Positions 1-7,423 of a stretch of 13,712 nucleotides of DNA are shown piece after piece (positions within the stretch are counted from its first letter, which is position 1; the number at the start of each line of letters is the position of its first letter). The stretch is from Bacteroides sp. UBA1317 (GTDB lineage: Bacteria > Bacteroidota > Bacteroidia > Bacteroidales > Bacteroidaceae): positions 1-13,712 of the forward strand of contig DBTL01000110.1 in NCBI GenBank assembly GCA_002307035.1, in the 5' to 3' direction. A program made the position numbers and the translations under genes. Under the pieces are notes generated by a model that saw only the letters and a list, made by a program, of their open reading frames with translations, did not search any database and had not been told where the DNA came from.

Positions 1-735
1 TCCTTTTTCAGCTCCCGGCGCTTTTAGCATGTCCTCGTATATCACTTTGTCTCGCTTTGTTAATTTGTTAGATTCTAAGTGATTGTTGATCAGGGTAACT
101 GTATCATTGTCAATCTTCAACTCGTAGGCAGCCGATCCGTTGTATGCACTTTCGTACTTTAATACTTTTGAAGAAAGAATCGGGAATTTTGAATAACAAG
201 CTATTTTGTTCGCACTTCCTTTCACTCCTACGTTTTGGATGTCTTTATACGGATATGCTTTTAGCGTTTCATCAATCCTCTTTTGAGTAACGTATCTTTT
301 GTCTGTTGTCGATGCATACTCTTGCATACATACAATGTCGGCCTTGCTGCTCTTGATGTACTCGAGTATGGGATTCTTCCCGTCTTCCAGGCTCAAATTG
401 TTGAAGGCCATCACGTTATAGGACAAAATTTTGAAGCTCTTATCGGGAATGGTTTCGGTATGAAAGTTAATAGGGATATAGGTTCTTATTTGTGGGTAAC
501 AAAAAAGAAAACCAAGCAAAGGTAGTAAAGTGAATTTGTATTGAACAATGAGCCAAAAGAGGAGAAAGCAACTATTGATCACGAGAAACACCGGAAATAG
601 AAGTCCTATGCATGATTGTATCGGATGTACATCCGGGCGGACATGCGGGCTGTAGGCTGTCAATAGCAATAATACTACAAAAAGTGCGTTAACGGCCAGA
701 ATCAGGTAGGTGACTACTCTGCCAAAATGTTTCAT
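1..735 (-). CDS. Membrane-anchored endonuclease/exonuclease/phosphatase (EEP) family protein, C-terminus beyond the window
   Basis: The first 245 residues are present, read from ATG at 733-735; the frame runs off the left edge without a stop. Three hydrophobic segments (about residues 7-27, 42-64 and 67-82) are followed by a soluble domain with EEP hallmarks: YNVMAFN (Asn107), DIVCMQEY (Glu139, the metal-binding Glu position) and LINNHLES (Asn218, His219). The fold is known for Mg-dependent phosphodiesterases and phosphatases acting on nucleic acids, phosphoinositides or sphingolipids; the substrate here cannot be told. With the N-terminus inside, three membrane segments would put the catalytic domain in the periplasm (inference). 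It starts 3 nt after the upstream rhomboid gene stops, so it is very probably translated as the last visible cistron of that operon. The catalytic Asp/His near the C-terminus lie outside the window. Confidence 0.88.
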   Translation of the reverse strand, partial: MKHFGRVVTYLILAVNALFVVLLLLTAYSPHVRPDVHPIQSCIGLLFPVFLVINSCFLLFWLIVQYKFTLLPLLGFLFCYPQIRTYIPINFHTETIPDKSFKILSYNVMAFNNLSLEDGKNPILEYIKSSKADIVCMQEYASTTDKRYVTQKRIDETLKAYPYKDIQNVGVKGSANKIACYSKFPILSSKVLKYESAYNGSAAYELKIDNDTVTLINNHLESNKLTKRDKVIYEDMLKAPGAEKG

Positions 736-738
736 CTT

Positions 739-1632
739 TTATCTTTTACTTGCATCAAACAGGCTTTTCTTTTCTTCAGTGCTAAGACTTTCGTATCCTG
801 ACTTTTTGAGTTTATCTAATATTCGATCTACTTCGTCCGACTGCGCTTTCTTTTTTGCATTATAATCGTAATCTCTTGGATCATGGTTATAGTGTACCTT
901 CATTTTTGGCTTGCGTTGCCAGGTCTTTTTGCTGAATAAGCTTAAAATTAGGTCTAACAATTTGTTGATCCATGAGGTAGCATCGATGCCACGCTTTAAG
1001 CCGGCGGCAAAACATAAACCGGCTAATGCTCCGCCCAAGTGAGCAATATGTCCGCCGGCATTCTCTGAAGTAATAAAGAGCAGATCGCTTAACACAACGA
1101 TTAGTGCGATATATTTTAAACGTATGGCACCAAATAGGAGTAATTGGATCCGATAATTCGGTTCACGGTAAGCTGTTGCCACAACAATAGCCAATACAGA
1201 AGCTGATGCGCCGACCATTGTAGAAATGCCTACGGACGGGGCAAAATAGGGGAAGACATTATAAGAGAGGATATAAAAGACTCCACCACAAATACCTCCC
1301 AATACATAAAGGCCACGTAGATGCTTCGCCGAGAAAAAATAGAGAAAGAGTGATCCGAACCAATAGAGCCAAAGCATGTTGAATAGTATATGCAAGAAGC
1401 CGGCATGCATAAACATGTACGTGATTATAGACCATGGCTGGCCGGCTAGACGAGCAATGGAAGCTGGGAGTGCCAGAAATTCCCAAAAGCCGTCAGCGCT
1501 TCTGTTAAACAATTTTAGAAAAACAGAAAGTAGTGTAACAATAAGGAATACCGCACTATTTATATAAATAAGCTGAATAAATATATTCCCCTTGCTGAAT
1601 GCCTTTTTGATGTCAGAAATGATGTGTGCCAT
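739..1632 (-). CDS. Rhomboid family intramembrane serine protease with a soluble C-terminal tail
   Basis: A 297-residue polytopic membrane protein of the rhomboid family, which cleaves transmembrane substrates within the inner membrane. Visible family marks are the HAGFLHILFNM segment (His76, His81, Asn85), the nucleophile motif GAS with Ser143, and the catalytic His198 in HIAHLGG. The residue after the serine is Ala (GASA) rather than the commoner Gly. After the last membrane segment (ending near residue 213) there is a charged tail of about 80 residues with two Tyr/Asp/Lys-rich stretches and the ending SLFDASKR; tails of this kind occur on one class of Bacteroidetes rhomboids. The ATG at 1630-1632 lies 20 nt inside the end of the preceding rhomboid gene, which implies translational coupling. 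Substrate unknown. Confidence 0.93.
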   Translation of the reverse strand: MAHIISDIKKAFSKGNIFIQLIYINSAVFLIVTLLSVFLKLFNRSADGFWEFLALPASIARLAGQPWSIITYMFMHAGFLHILFNMLWLYWFGSLFLYFFSAKHLRGLYVLGGICGGVFYILSYNVFPYFAPSVGISTMVGASASVLAIVVATAYREPNYRIQLLLFGAIRLKYIALIVVLSDLLFITSENAGGHIAHLGGALAGLCFAAGLKRGIDATSWINKLLDLILSLFSKKTWQRKPKMKVHYNHDPRDYDYNAKKKAQSDEVDRILDKLKKSGYESLSTEEKKSLFDASKR

Positions 1633-2284
1633 TGTTCTTTTTTTTCCAATACGTGATTAGGATAAATCCGAATATCATTCCTCCCAAATGTGCAAAGTGT
1701 GCAACATTGTCGTTGGGATTGTTAGCAAAGCCTGAGTATAACTCTATTAGTGCATATCCCATCACAAAGTATTTTGCTTTGATTGGAATGGGCAAGGGGA
1801 AGATAAAGAGTTGCTGATTTGGAAATGTCATTCCGAAAGCAAGTAAAATAGCATAAACTGCCCCTGAAGCACCTACGGTTGTCATCATATTCAAATATTC
1901 GCTCATCGGGATAATTGCCGTACCTGTATTGACACTGTCATAAGCAGATAGTTGCGTTTCATATTGAATGAGTTGCACTACCTCCTGAATAATACCAGCC
2001 CCGACTCCACATAAGATATAGTAAAGTAAGAAACGCTTTGGGCCCCATACTTGTTCCAAAATGCGTCCGAACATCCAGACTGCAAACATATTAAAGAAAA
2101 GGTGGGTGAAGCCTCCATGCATAAACATGTATGAGAACAGTTGAACTGCGTTGAAGTTTTCGGCCATGAAGAAGTGTAATCCCAAGTAATCGGCTAAATC
2201 AATGCCGTAGCTATTGGCAACAATCCCTCCGAAAAAAAACAGCACATTGATTATTATCAGGTTTTTTGTTATTGTAGGCATCAT
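1613..2284 (-). CDS. Rhomboid family intramembrane serine protease
   Basis: A compact 223-residue rhomboid with little outside the membrane core. It carries HGGFTHLFFNM (His56, His61, Asn65), the nucleophile motif GASG with Ser140, and catalytic His199 in HFAHLGG, so the Ser-His dyad is intact. It is the first gene of a minus-strand operon: a second rhomboid overlaps its last 20 nt and an EEP-family gene follows. The frame offers two adjacent ATG codons (2282-2284 and 2279-2281); the first is used here. A Bacteroidetes -7 element lies about 42 nt upstream. The two rhomboids differ clearly in sequence and in the C-terminal tail, so this is an old duplication or two separate subfamilies, not a recent tandem copy. 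Substrate unknown. Confidence 0.94.
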   Translation of the reverse strand: MMPTITKNLIIINVLFFFGGIVANSYGIDLADYLGLHFFMAENFNAVQLFSYMFMHGGFTHLFFNMFAVWMFGRILEQVWGPKRFLLYYILCGVGAGIIQEVVQLIQYETQLSAYDSVNTGTAIIPMSEYLNMMTTVGASGAVYAILLAFGMTFPNQQLFIFPLPIPIKAKYFVMGYALIELYSGFANNPNDNVAHFAHLGGMIFGFILITYWKKKNNGTHHF

Positions 2285-2326
2285 ATAATATAAGTCTTTT
2301 TATGGCTAAAACATAGCGAATGGGCA

Positions 2327-2334
2327 CAAAAATA
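2327..2334 (-). promoter_or_regulatory. -7 element of the rhomboid operon promoter
   Basis: On the minus strand this reads TATTTTTG, a full match to the Bacteroidetes -7 consensus TAnnTTTG, 42 nt before the first rhomboid start codon. No clear -33 TTTG is seen at the usual distance. A short inverted repeat (TTCTG, 8 nt, CAGAA; 2343-2360) sits where the -33 region would be. Confidence 0.6.
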
Positions 2335-2416
2335 CGAATAAATTCTGTTCTAAAGCAGAAATAGCCTGCTGTATTTGTTCTTTTTATGTGATCTGCGTGT
2401 TTTTTTCATGTTTTTA

Positions 2417-2447
2417 TTTGATAATTTAATTTGTTACTCTATATTTG
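2417..2447 (+). promoter_or_regulatory. Bacteroidetes-type promoter of the HU gene
   Basis: A -33 TTTG (2417-2420) and a -7 TATATTTG (2440-2447) are separated by 19 nt, a full match to the Bacteroides sigma-ABfr consensus. Transcription should start near 2454, giving a leader of about 50 nt that is very AT-rich and ends in ATTAATTAATCATTCACGTATT before the start codon. This fits a strongly expressed gene. Confidence 0.8.
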
Positions 2448-2503
2448 TGAGGTCTTTATGATTATCTTTTGTGTAATATATATTAATTAATCATTCACGT
2501 ATT

Positions 2504-2776
2504 ATGAATAAGGCTGAACTTATTAGCGCTATTGCTGCTGAATCTGGCTTGAGTAAAGCGGATTCCAAGAAAGCTCTTGATGCTTTCGTTTCAACTGTTT
2601 CTAAGGCTTTGAAGTCTGGTGACAAAGTTTCATTAATTGGCTTCGGAACATTCTCTGTTAGCGAAAGAAGTGCAAGAACAGGTATTAATCCGTCAACAAA
2701 AGCATCAATTGCTATTCCTGCGAAGAAAGTAGCTAAATTTAAAGCTGGTGCAGAATTATCAGACGCTATCAAATAA
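2504..2776 (+). CDS. HU family DNA-binding protein
   Basis: A 90-residue protein of normal HU length. The N-terminal helical dimerisation part (residues 1-40) is followed by the GFGTF signature (46-50) and the DNA-binding beta-arm, which contains RTGINPST with the intercalating proline at residue 63. The usual arm motif RTGRNPQTG is altered to RTGINPST, as in other Bacteroidetes HU proteins. HU proteins bind and bend DNA without strong sequence preference and help to organise the nucleoid. The gene has its own promoter and a terminator directly after it, so it is monocistronic. HU rather than IHF is favoured by the short C-terminus and the arm sequence, but Bacteroidetes encode several HU paralogues and I cannot say which one this is. 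Confidence 0.95.
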   Translation: MNKAELISAIAAESGLSKADSKKALDAFVSTVSKALKSGDKVSLIGFGTFSVSERSARTGINPSTKASIAIPAKKVAKFKAGAELSDAIK

Positions 2777-2797
2777 GCGTTGTATCGAAAGAAAATG

Positions 2798-2828
2798 AAA
2801 AGGGGGCGTATTTACGTCTCCTTTTTTT
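2798..2828 (+). terminator. Intrinsic terminator after the HU gene
   Basis: A hairpin with stem AAAAGGGGGCGT (2798-2809) and ACGTCTCCTTTT (2814-2825), loop ATTT, includes two G-U wobbles and ends in a run of seven T (2822-2828). It begins 21 nt after the HU stop codon. Confidence 0.85.
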
Positions 2829-2831
2829 GTT

Positions 2832-2839
2832 TATCTTTG
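2832..2839 (+). promoter_or_regulatory. -7 element of the argS promoter
   Basis: TATCTTTG matches TAnnTTTG fully and begins only 3 nt after the T-run of the HU terminator. The -33 region would fall inside the terminator stem and shows no clear TTTG. The likely start site near 2846 leaves a leader of only about 12 nt before the ATG at 2859. Confidence 0.65.
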
Positions 2840-2858
2840 CGGCAGAAATAACTTGGAT

Positions 2859-4652
2859 ATGAATATAGAAAATAAACTTGTGTTGTCCGTTATTAACGGT
2901 TTAAAAGTACTGTATGGGAAAGATGTTCCGGTTTTGCAGGTGCAATTGCAGAAAACGAAGAAGGAATTTGAGGGTCATCTCACCTTAGTAGTATTCCCTT
3001 TTTTAAGAATATCTCAAAAAGGGCCTGAGCAAACAGCTAAAGAGATAGGAGAATACTTAAAAGTGAATGAACCGGCTGTAGAGTCTTTCAATGTCATTAA
3101 AGGGTTCTTAAATCTAACTATTGAATCAGCCGAATGGATTGAATTGCTTAATTCAATTCATGCCGATAAAGAGTATGGTTTTGTAAATGCTAATGAGAAC
3201 TCTCCTTTAGTAATGATTGAGTATTCATCTCCTAACACCAATAAACCACTTCACTTAGGGCATGTGCGCAATAACCTTCTGGGTAATGCTTTAGCTAATA
3301 TAGTGAAGGCCAATGGTAATAAAGTTGTTAAGACTAACATTGTAAACGACCGCGGAATACATATTTGCAAGTCAATGTTGGCTTGGGCTAAATACGGTAA
3401 TGGAGAGACACCGGAGTCTTCCGGGAAAAAGGGAGATCATTTGGTGGGCGATTATTATGTCTTGTTTGATAAGCACTATAAAGCGGAAATAGCTCAGCTG
3501 ATGGCACAAGGCATGAGCAAAGAAGAGGCGGAAGCAGCTTCTCCATTGATGAATGAAGCTCGTGAGATGCTTTTAAAATGGGAGTCTGGTGATTCAGAAG
3601 TTCGTGCTTTATGGTCTATGATGAATGATTGGGTTTATGCCGGGTTTGATGAGAGCTATCGTAAGATGGGTATTACTTTTGATAAGATATATTACGAATC
3701 GAAGACGTATTTGGAAGGAAAAGAGAAAGTTCTGGAAGGTTTGGGAAAAGGTTCTTTTTATAGAAAAGAAGATGGCTCAGTCTGGGCTGACTTAACTTCT
3801 GAAGGGCTTGATCATAAACTCTTGCTCCGGGCTGATGGTACTTCTGTGTATATGACTCAAGATATTGGTACTGCTAAGATTCGTTTTGCTGATTACCCCA
3901 TAAATAAGATGATTTATGTGGTTGGAAATGAACAGAACTATCATTTTCAAGTGCTGTCTATTTTGCTTGATAAATTGGGCTTCGAGTGGGGAAAAGGATT
4001 AGTTCATTTCTCTTATGGTATGGTAGAACTACCTGAAGGAAAAATGAAATCTCGTGAGGGCACGGTTGTCGATGCTGACGATCTGATAGAGGAAATGGTG
4101 AATACAGCGAAAGAAACTTCCCTTGAACTTGGGAAATTGGAAGGATGTACGGAAGAAGAGGCTAATAATATTGCCCGTATTGTTGGGCTGGGGGCTTTGA
4201 AATATTTCATATTAAAGGTTGATGCTCGCAAGAATATGACCTTTAACCCCAAAGAATCGATTGACTTTAATGGTAATACCGGCCCTTTTATTCAATATAC
4301 GTATGCCCGCATTCAGTCTATACTTCGTAAAGCGGCTGAAACAGGTATTGTTATTCCCGATGTGTTTTCTGAAAAGATTGCATTGAGTGAGAAAGAAAAA
4401 GGATTAGTTCAGATGGTTGCTGACTTTGCTGCAATAGTGAAGCAAGCAGGCGATGACTATAGTCCTTCAATTATAGCTAATTATGTATATGATCTGGTGA
4501 AAGAGTATAATCAATTTTATCATGACTACAGTATTTTGAGGGAAGAGAATGAAGCGGTGAAAATTTTCCGCATTGTGTTATCGTCTAATATAGCAAAAGT
4601 AATCAAATTAAGCATGGGATTGCTTGGCATTGAGGTACCCGATAGAATGTAA
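2859..4652 (+). CDS. argS: Arginyl-tRNA synthetase
   Basis: A class Ia aminoacyl-tRNA synthetase of 597 residues that charges tRNA-Arg with arginine in the cytoplasm. The N-terminal additional (tRNA D-loop recognition) domain covers about residues 1-100. The catalytic domain has SSPNTNKPLHLGHVRNN, with HLGH (132-135) as the HIGH motif, and KMKSREGTVV (395-404) as the KMSKS counterpart. The C-terminal part contains the DALR-type anticodon-binding helices ending in LLGIEVPDRM. I place the start at the ATG at 2859, giving MNIENKL, which fits the family N-terminus. A TTG two codons upstream (2853) is also in frame but adds only two residues and is unlikely to be used. The gene has its own promoter and ends 21 nt before a perfect terminator hairpin. 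Confidence 0.97.
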   Translation: MNIENKLVLSVINGLKVLYGKDVPVLQVQLQKTKKEFEGHLTLVVFPFLRISQKGPEQTAKEIGEYLKVNEPAVESFNVIKGFLNLTIESAEWIELLNSIHADKEYGFVNANENSPLVMIEYSSPNTNKPLHLGHVRNNLLGNALANIVKANGNKVVKTNIVNDRGIHICKSMLAWAKYGNGETPESSGKKGDHLVGDYYVLFDKHYKAEIAQLMAQGMSKEEAEAASPLMNEAREMLLKWESGDSEVRALWSMMNDWVYAGFDESYRKMGITFDKIYYESKTYLEGKEKVLEGLGKGSFYRKEDGSVWADLTSEGLDHKLLLRADGTSVYMTQDIGTAKIRFADYPINKMIYVVGNEQNYHFQVLSILLDKLGFEWGKGLVHFSYGMVELPEGKMKSREGTVVDADDLIEEMVNTAKETSLELGKLEGCTEEEANNIARIVGLGALKYFILKVDARKNMTFNPKESIDFNGNTGPFIQYTYARIQSILRKAAETGIVIPDVFSEKIALSEKEKGLVQMVADFAAIVKQAGDDYSPSIIANYVYDLVKEYNQFYHDYSILREENEAVKIFRIVLSSNIAKVIKLSMGLLGIEVPDRM

Positions 4653-4673
4653 TACTCTTCTTGATTAGATCTA

Positions 4674-4710
4674 AAAAAGGCCGTAAAAATGATTTGTTTA
4701 CGGCCTTTTT
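4674..4710. terminator. Bidirectional terminator between argS and topA
   Basis: A perfect 14-bp inverted repeat, AAAAAGGCCGTAAA (4674-4687) and TTTACGGCCTTTTT (4697-4710), encloses a 9-nt loop. Both strands give a GC-rich core followed by a U-run, so the hairpin can end argS transcription on the plus strand and topA transcription on the minus strand. It lies 21 nt after the argS stop and 18 nt after the topA stop. Confidence 0.92.
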
Positions 4711-4728
4711 GCTGTTTATATCTGTCTA

Positions 4729-7290
4729 TTATTTTTTAACTGTCGTCTCCTTTTTAGCGGCTGACTTCTTGGCAGGAGTTTCTTTATCTTTTGCTACTGT
4801 TTCTTTTTTTGTATCAGTTGCTTTTTTCTTTGCCTTAGTAGTAACAACAGCTTTTGCTTTAGTCTTTGTTGTCGCTTTTTTCTTGGTGGCAGCAGCTTTT
4901 TCTTTAGGGGCAGATGTTGTTGATTCAGGTACAGACTTAGCTTTTGATTTTGTTGCAGACTTTTTCTTTTTATCAGAAGGACCTTCACCTTTCTCTATTT
5001 GTTGTTTGATGAGGCTTAAGCAGGTTTCAAGGTCAAGGTCTTGAGGAATAACATCCTTAGGTATCTTATAATTGGATTTTTTATAGGCAATATAAGGTCC
5101 ATATCTTCCGTTTAGAACTTCTAATTCACTTTCCTCGTCGAATTTCTTTATTATTCTTTGAGCTTCTGTAATTCTCTTTGCTTTTATAAGTTCAATCGCT
5201 TCTTCTAGGATGACTTCCATTGGATCCATTCCTTTGGGTAGTGAAATGAACTTTGAGTCATGGCGAATATATGGACCAAAACGGCCTACACTCGCAGTTA
5301 CTGTCTTTTCTTCAAAGTCGCCAAGTGTTCGGGGCAGTTTGAATAAATCCAGTGCTTCTTCAAGCGTAATGGTCTCTATAGACATCCCTTTTTTGAGTTG
5401 AGAGAAACGTGGCTTTTCTTCTTCTTCTGTGGCGCCTATTTGTACTACAGGCCCATATCTTCCGATTTTCACAGAAATTTGTTTTCCTGTTCCGGGTTCT
5501 TCTCCCAAAATACGCTCACCTACCTTATGTTCTGTTTTAGTAGCTAGTGTCAGTTCAACCGATGAATGAAAACCTTCATAGAAATTCTTCATAATCTCAG
5601 TCCACTTTTTTTCTCCTTCGGCCACTTCATCAAACTCTTTCTCCACATTGGCAGTGAAATTGTAATCTAAGATATCCGGAAAATACTCTGTAAGAAAGTC
5701 ATTAACCACGATACCCATATCTGTAGGGAACAGCTTTGATTTTTCGTTTCCTGTTATTTCTGTATGGATAGTATCTTCTATTTTCCCATCGTTAAGCGAT
5801 AAAAGATTGTATTGCCGTTCTTCACCTTCTTTGTCGCTTTTCTCAACGTAGCCTCGTTTTTGAATGGTTGAAATTGTAGGGGCGTAAGTTGATGGACGCC
5901 CAATACCCAGTTCTTCGAGCTTGCGTACAAGGCTAGCTTCCGTATAGCGTGCGGGTCTTTGCGTGAAGCGTTCTGTTGCCAATATTTCTTGTTGTTCAAG
6001 CTTTTGGCCTTTATTCAATGGCGGAAGCAAACGACTTTCGTCTTCCTGCTCATTATCGTCATCGTATGATTCTTTATAAACTCGGAGGAAACCGTCAAAT
6101 TGGAGCACTTCCCCAGTTGCCGTAAATCGGTCATCGGAGTTGCTTGCGCCAATAATTGCAGTTGTTTTTTTCAATTCAGCATCGGCCATTTGTGAAGCAA
6201 CGGTGCGTTTCCATATTAAGCTATATAGTTTTTTCTCTTGTGCGGAACCATCAACGGATTGTTTCTCCATCTCTGTTGGGCGGATGGCCTCATGTGCTTC
6301 TTGGGCCCCTTTGGTTTTTGTCGCAAAGTGGCGGGCTTTAACGTACTCGCTGCCCATAATATGCGTTATCGCCTCTTTGCTGGCTGCAGTAGCGAAATCT
6401 GATAGATTAACGGAGTCGGTACGCATGTAGGTTATAAGTCCCGATTCATATAGCTTTTGAGCTACCATCATCGTTTGTGCTACCGTAAATCCTAATTTGC
6501 GAGCAGCTTCTTGTTGTAGAGTTGATGTTGTGAATGGAGCTGCCGGACTTTTTTTAAGCGGACGAGTGCTTATCTCTTGGATAGTAAACGTAGCCGATTT
6601 ACACTTTTCCAAGAATTTGTAGGCCTCTTCTTTGGTCTTTAAGCGACGTGTTAATTCTGCTTTCATTTCAACTTGCTTCCCGTCTGTGTCCGGTACCAAG
6701 AATGTAGCTGTAATGCGATAAGAAGCTTCTGTTTTAAAAGTTTGAATCTCGCGCTCACGCTCTACAACTAAACGTACTGTAACGGACTGTACGCGGCCTG
6801 CAGATAATGATGGTTTAATCTTCCTCCACAATATTGGTGAGAGCTCAAAACCTACAATGCGATCAAGAATGCGGCGTGCTTGTTGTGCGTTAACCAAGTC
6901 AATATTGATGCTACGGGGTTCTTGGATTGCTCTTAGTATAGCTGTTTTGGTAATCTCATGAAAAACGATTCGTTTGGCATTTTCGGGGTTTAAACCGAGT
7001 ACTTCATAAAGGTGCCATGAGATAGCTTCTCCTTCGCGGTCTTCATCGGAAGCAAGCCATATCATTTTTGCGTTTTTTGATTCTTTCTTTAACTCCTCAA
7101 CTAGTTTTTTCTTCTCAGTTGGAATTTCATATTTGGGTTCAAAGTCGTTTTCGACATCTATACTAAATTCTTTTTTTTTCAGATCTCGTATGTGGCCATA
7201 GCTTGAGAGAACTTTAAAATCTTCTCCAAGAAACTTCTCAATCGTTTTTGCTTTTGCCGGCGATTCGACAATGACAAGGTTTTTTTGCAT
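4729..7290 (-). CDS. topA: DNA topoisomerase I (type IA)
   Basis: An 853-residue type IA topoisomerase that relaxes negative supercoils by single-strand passage. The Toprim domain is at residues 1-115, with Glu9 in IVESPAKAKT and Asp82/Asp84/Glu86 in SDEDREGEA. SAGRVQS lies at 163-169. The catalytic tyrosine is Tyr288 in GLITYMRTDS. LGIGRPSTYA (461-470) is the late core motif. In place of the zinc fingers of the E. coli enzyme, the C-terminus has at least three GR[YF]GP repeats (610, 669, 728), as in topoisomerase C-terminal repeats of Bacteroidetes and Actinobacteria. Residues from about 774 to 853 form a Lys/Ala/Thr/Ser-rich, histone-H1-like basic tail, presumably a flexible DNA-binding extension. 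The start ATG at 7288-7290 gives the expected MQKNLVIVESP. Confidence 0.98.
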   Translation of the reverse strand: MQKNLVIVESPAKAKTIEKFLGEDFKVLSSYGHIRDLKKKEFSIDVENDFEPKYEIPTEKKKLVEELKKESKNAKMIWLASDEDREGEAISWHLYEVLGLNPENAKRIVFHEITKTAILRAIQEPRSINIDLVNAQQARRILDRIVGFELSPILWRKIKPSLSAGRVQSVTVRLVVEREREIQTFKTEASYRITATFLVPDTDGKQVEMKAELTRRLKTKEEAYKFLEKCKSATFTIQEISTRPLKKSPAAPFTTSTLQQEAARKLGFTVAQTMMVAQKLYESGLITYMRTDSVNLSDFATAASKEAITHIMGSEYVKARHFATKTKGAQEAHEAIRPTEMEKQSVDGSAQEKKLYSLIWKRTVASQMADAELKKTTAIIGASNSDDRFTATGEVLQFDGFLRVYKESYDDDNEQEDESRLLPPLNKGQKLEQQEILATERFTQRPARYTEASLVRKLEELGIGRPSTYAPTISTIQKRGYVEKSDKEGEERQYNLLSLNDGKIEDTIHTEITGNEKSKLFPTDMGIVVNDFLTEYFPDILDYNFTANVEKEFDEVAEGEKKWTEIMKNFYEGFHSSVELTLATKTEHKVGERILGEEPGTGKQISVKIGRYGPVVQIGATEEEEKPRFSQLKKGMSIETITLEEALDLFKLPRTLGDFEEKTVTASVGRFGPYIRHDSKFISLPKGMDPMEVILEEAIELIKAKRITEAQRIIKKFDEESELEVLNGRYGPYIAYKKSNYKIPKDVIPQDLDLETCLSLIKQQIEKGEGPSDKKKKSATKSKAKSVPESTTSAPKEKAAATKKKATTKTKAKAVVTTKAKKKATDTKKETVAKDKETPAKKSAAKKETTVKK

Positions 7291-7333
7291 GCTTTTTTCT
7301 TTAAGAGTGGACTAACGTCTTCATATTTGCCCG

Positions 7334-7341
7334 CAAAAGTA
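7334..7341 (-). promoter_or_regulatory. -7 element of the topA promoter
   Basis: On the minus strand this reads TACTTTTG, a full match to TAnnTTTG, 43 nt before the topA start codon. A -33 TTTG is not evident at 19-21 nt. The region 7291-7423 holds nothing else I can name beyond A/T tracts. Confidence 0.6.
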
Positions 7342-7386
7342 GAAAAAACATCTATTCCCACCTTATAATATATAGAGAATCTATTC

Positions 7387-7412
7387 TTTTTTGCAAAAAA
7401 AACTCTTTTTTT
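7387..7412 (-). terminator. Weak A/T-only hairpin after the TPR/barrel operon
   Basis: On the minus strand, about 11 nt after the barrel stop codon, seven A, the loop GAG and eight T form an A-U-only hairpin that merges with the 14-bp palindrome TTTTTTGCAAAAAA (7387-7400). It could act as a weak terminator, but without any G-C pairs in the stem this is uncertain. Confidence 0.25.
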
Positions 7413-7423
7413 ATCGGAATTAG

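Noticed and set aside
283..525. Plus-strand 80-residue frame at the left edge
   Set aside because: It lies opposite the EEP-family coding region, whose motifs are continuous on the minus strand.
2491..2772. Minus-strand 93-residue frame opposite the HU gene
   Set aside because: It mirrors the HU codons almost end to end; the plus-strand HU protein is certain.
2853..2858. TTG start for argS two codons upstream of the ATG
   Set aside because: The ATG at 2859 gives the family-typical N-terminus and the leader is already very short.
4661..5044. Plus-strand 127-residue frame, very hydrophobic
   Set aside because: It is the mirror of the Lys/Ala/Thr-rich TopA tail; antisense of Lys codons gives Phe and of Ala/Thr codons gives Ser/Cys/Val-like residues, which mimics a membrane protein.
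6140..6430. Plus-strand frames of 61 and 96 residues within topA
   Set aside because: Antisense shadows of the TopA core, which is intact across this region.
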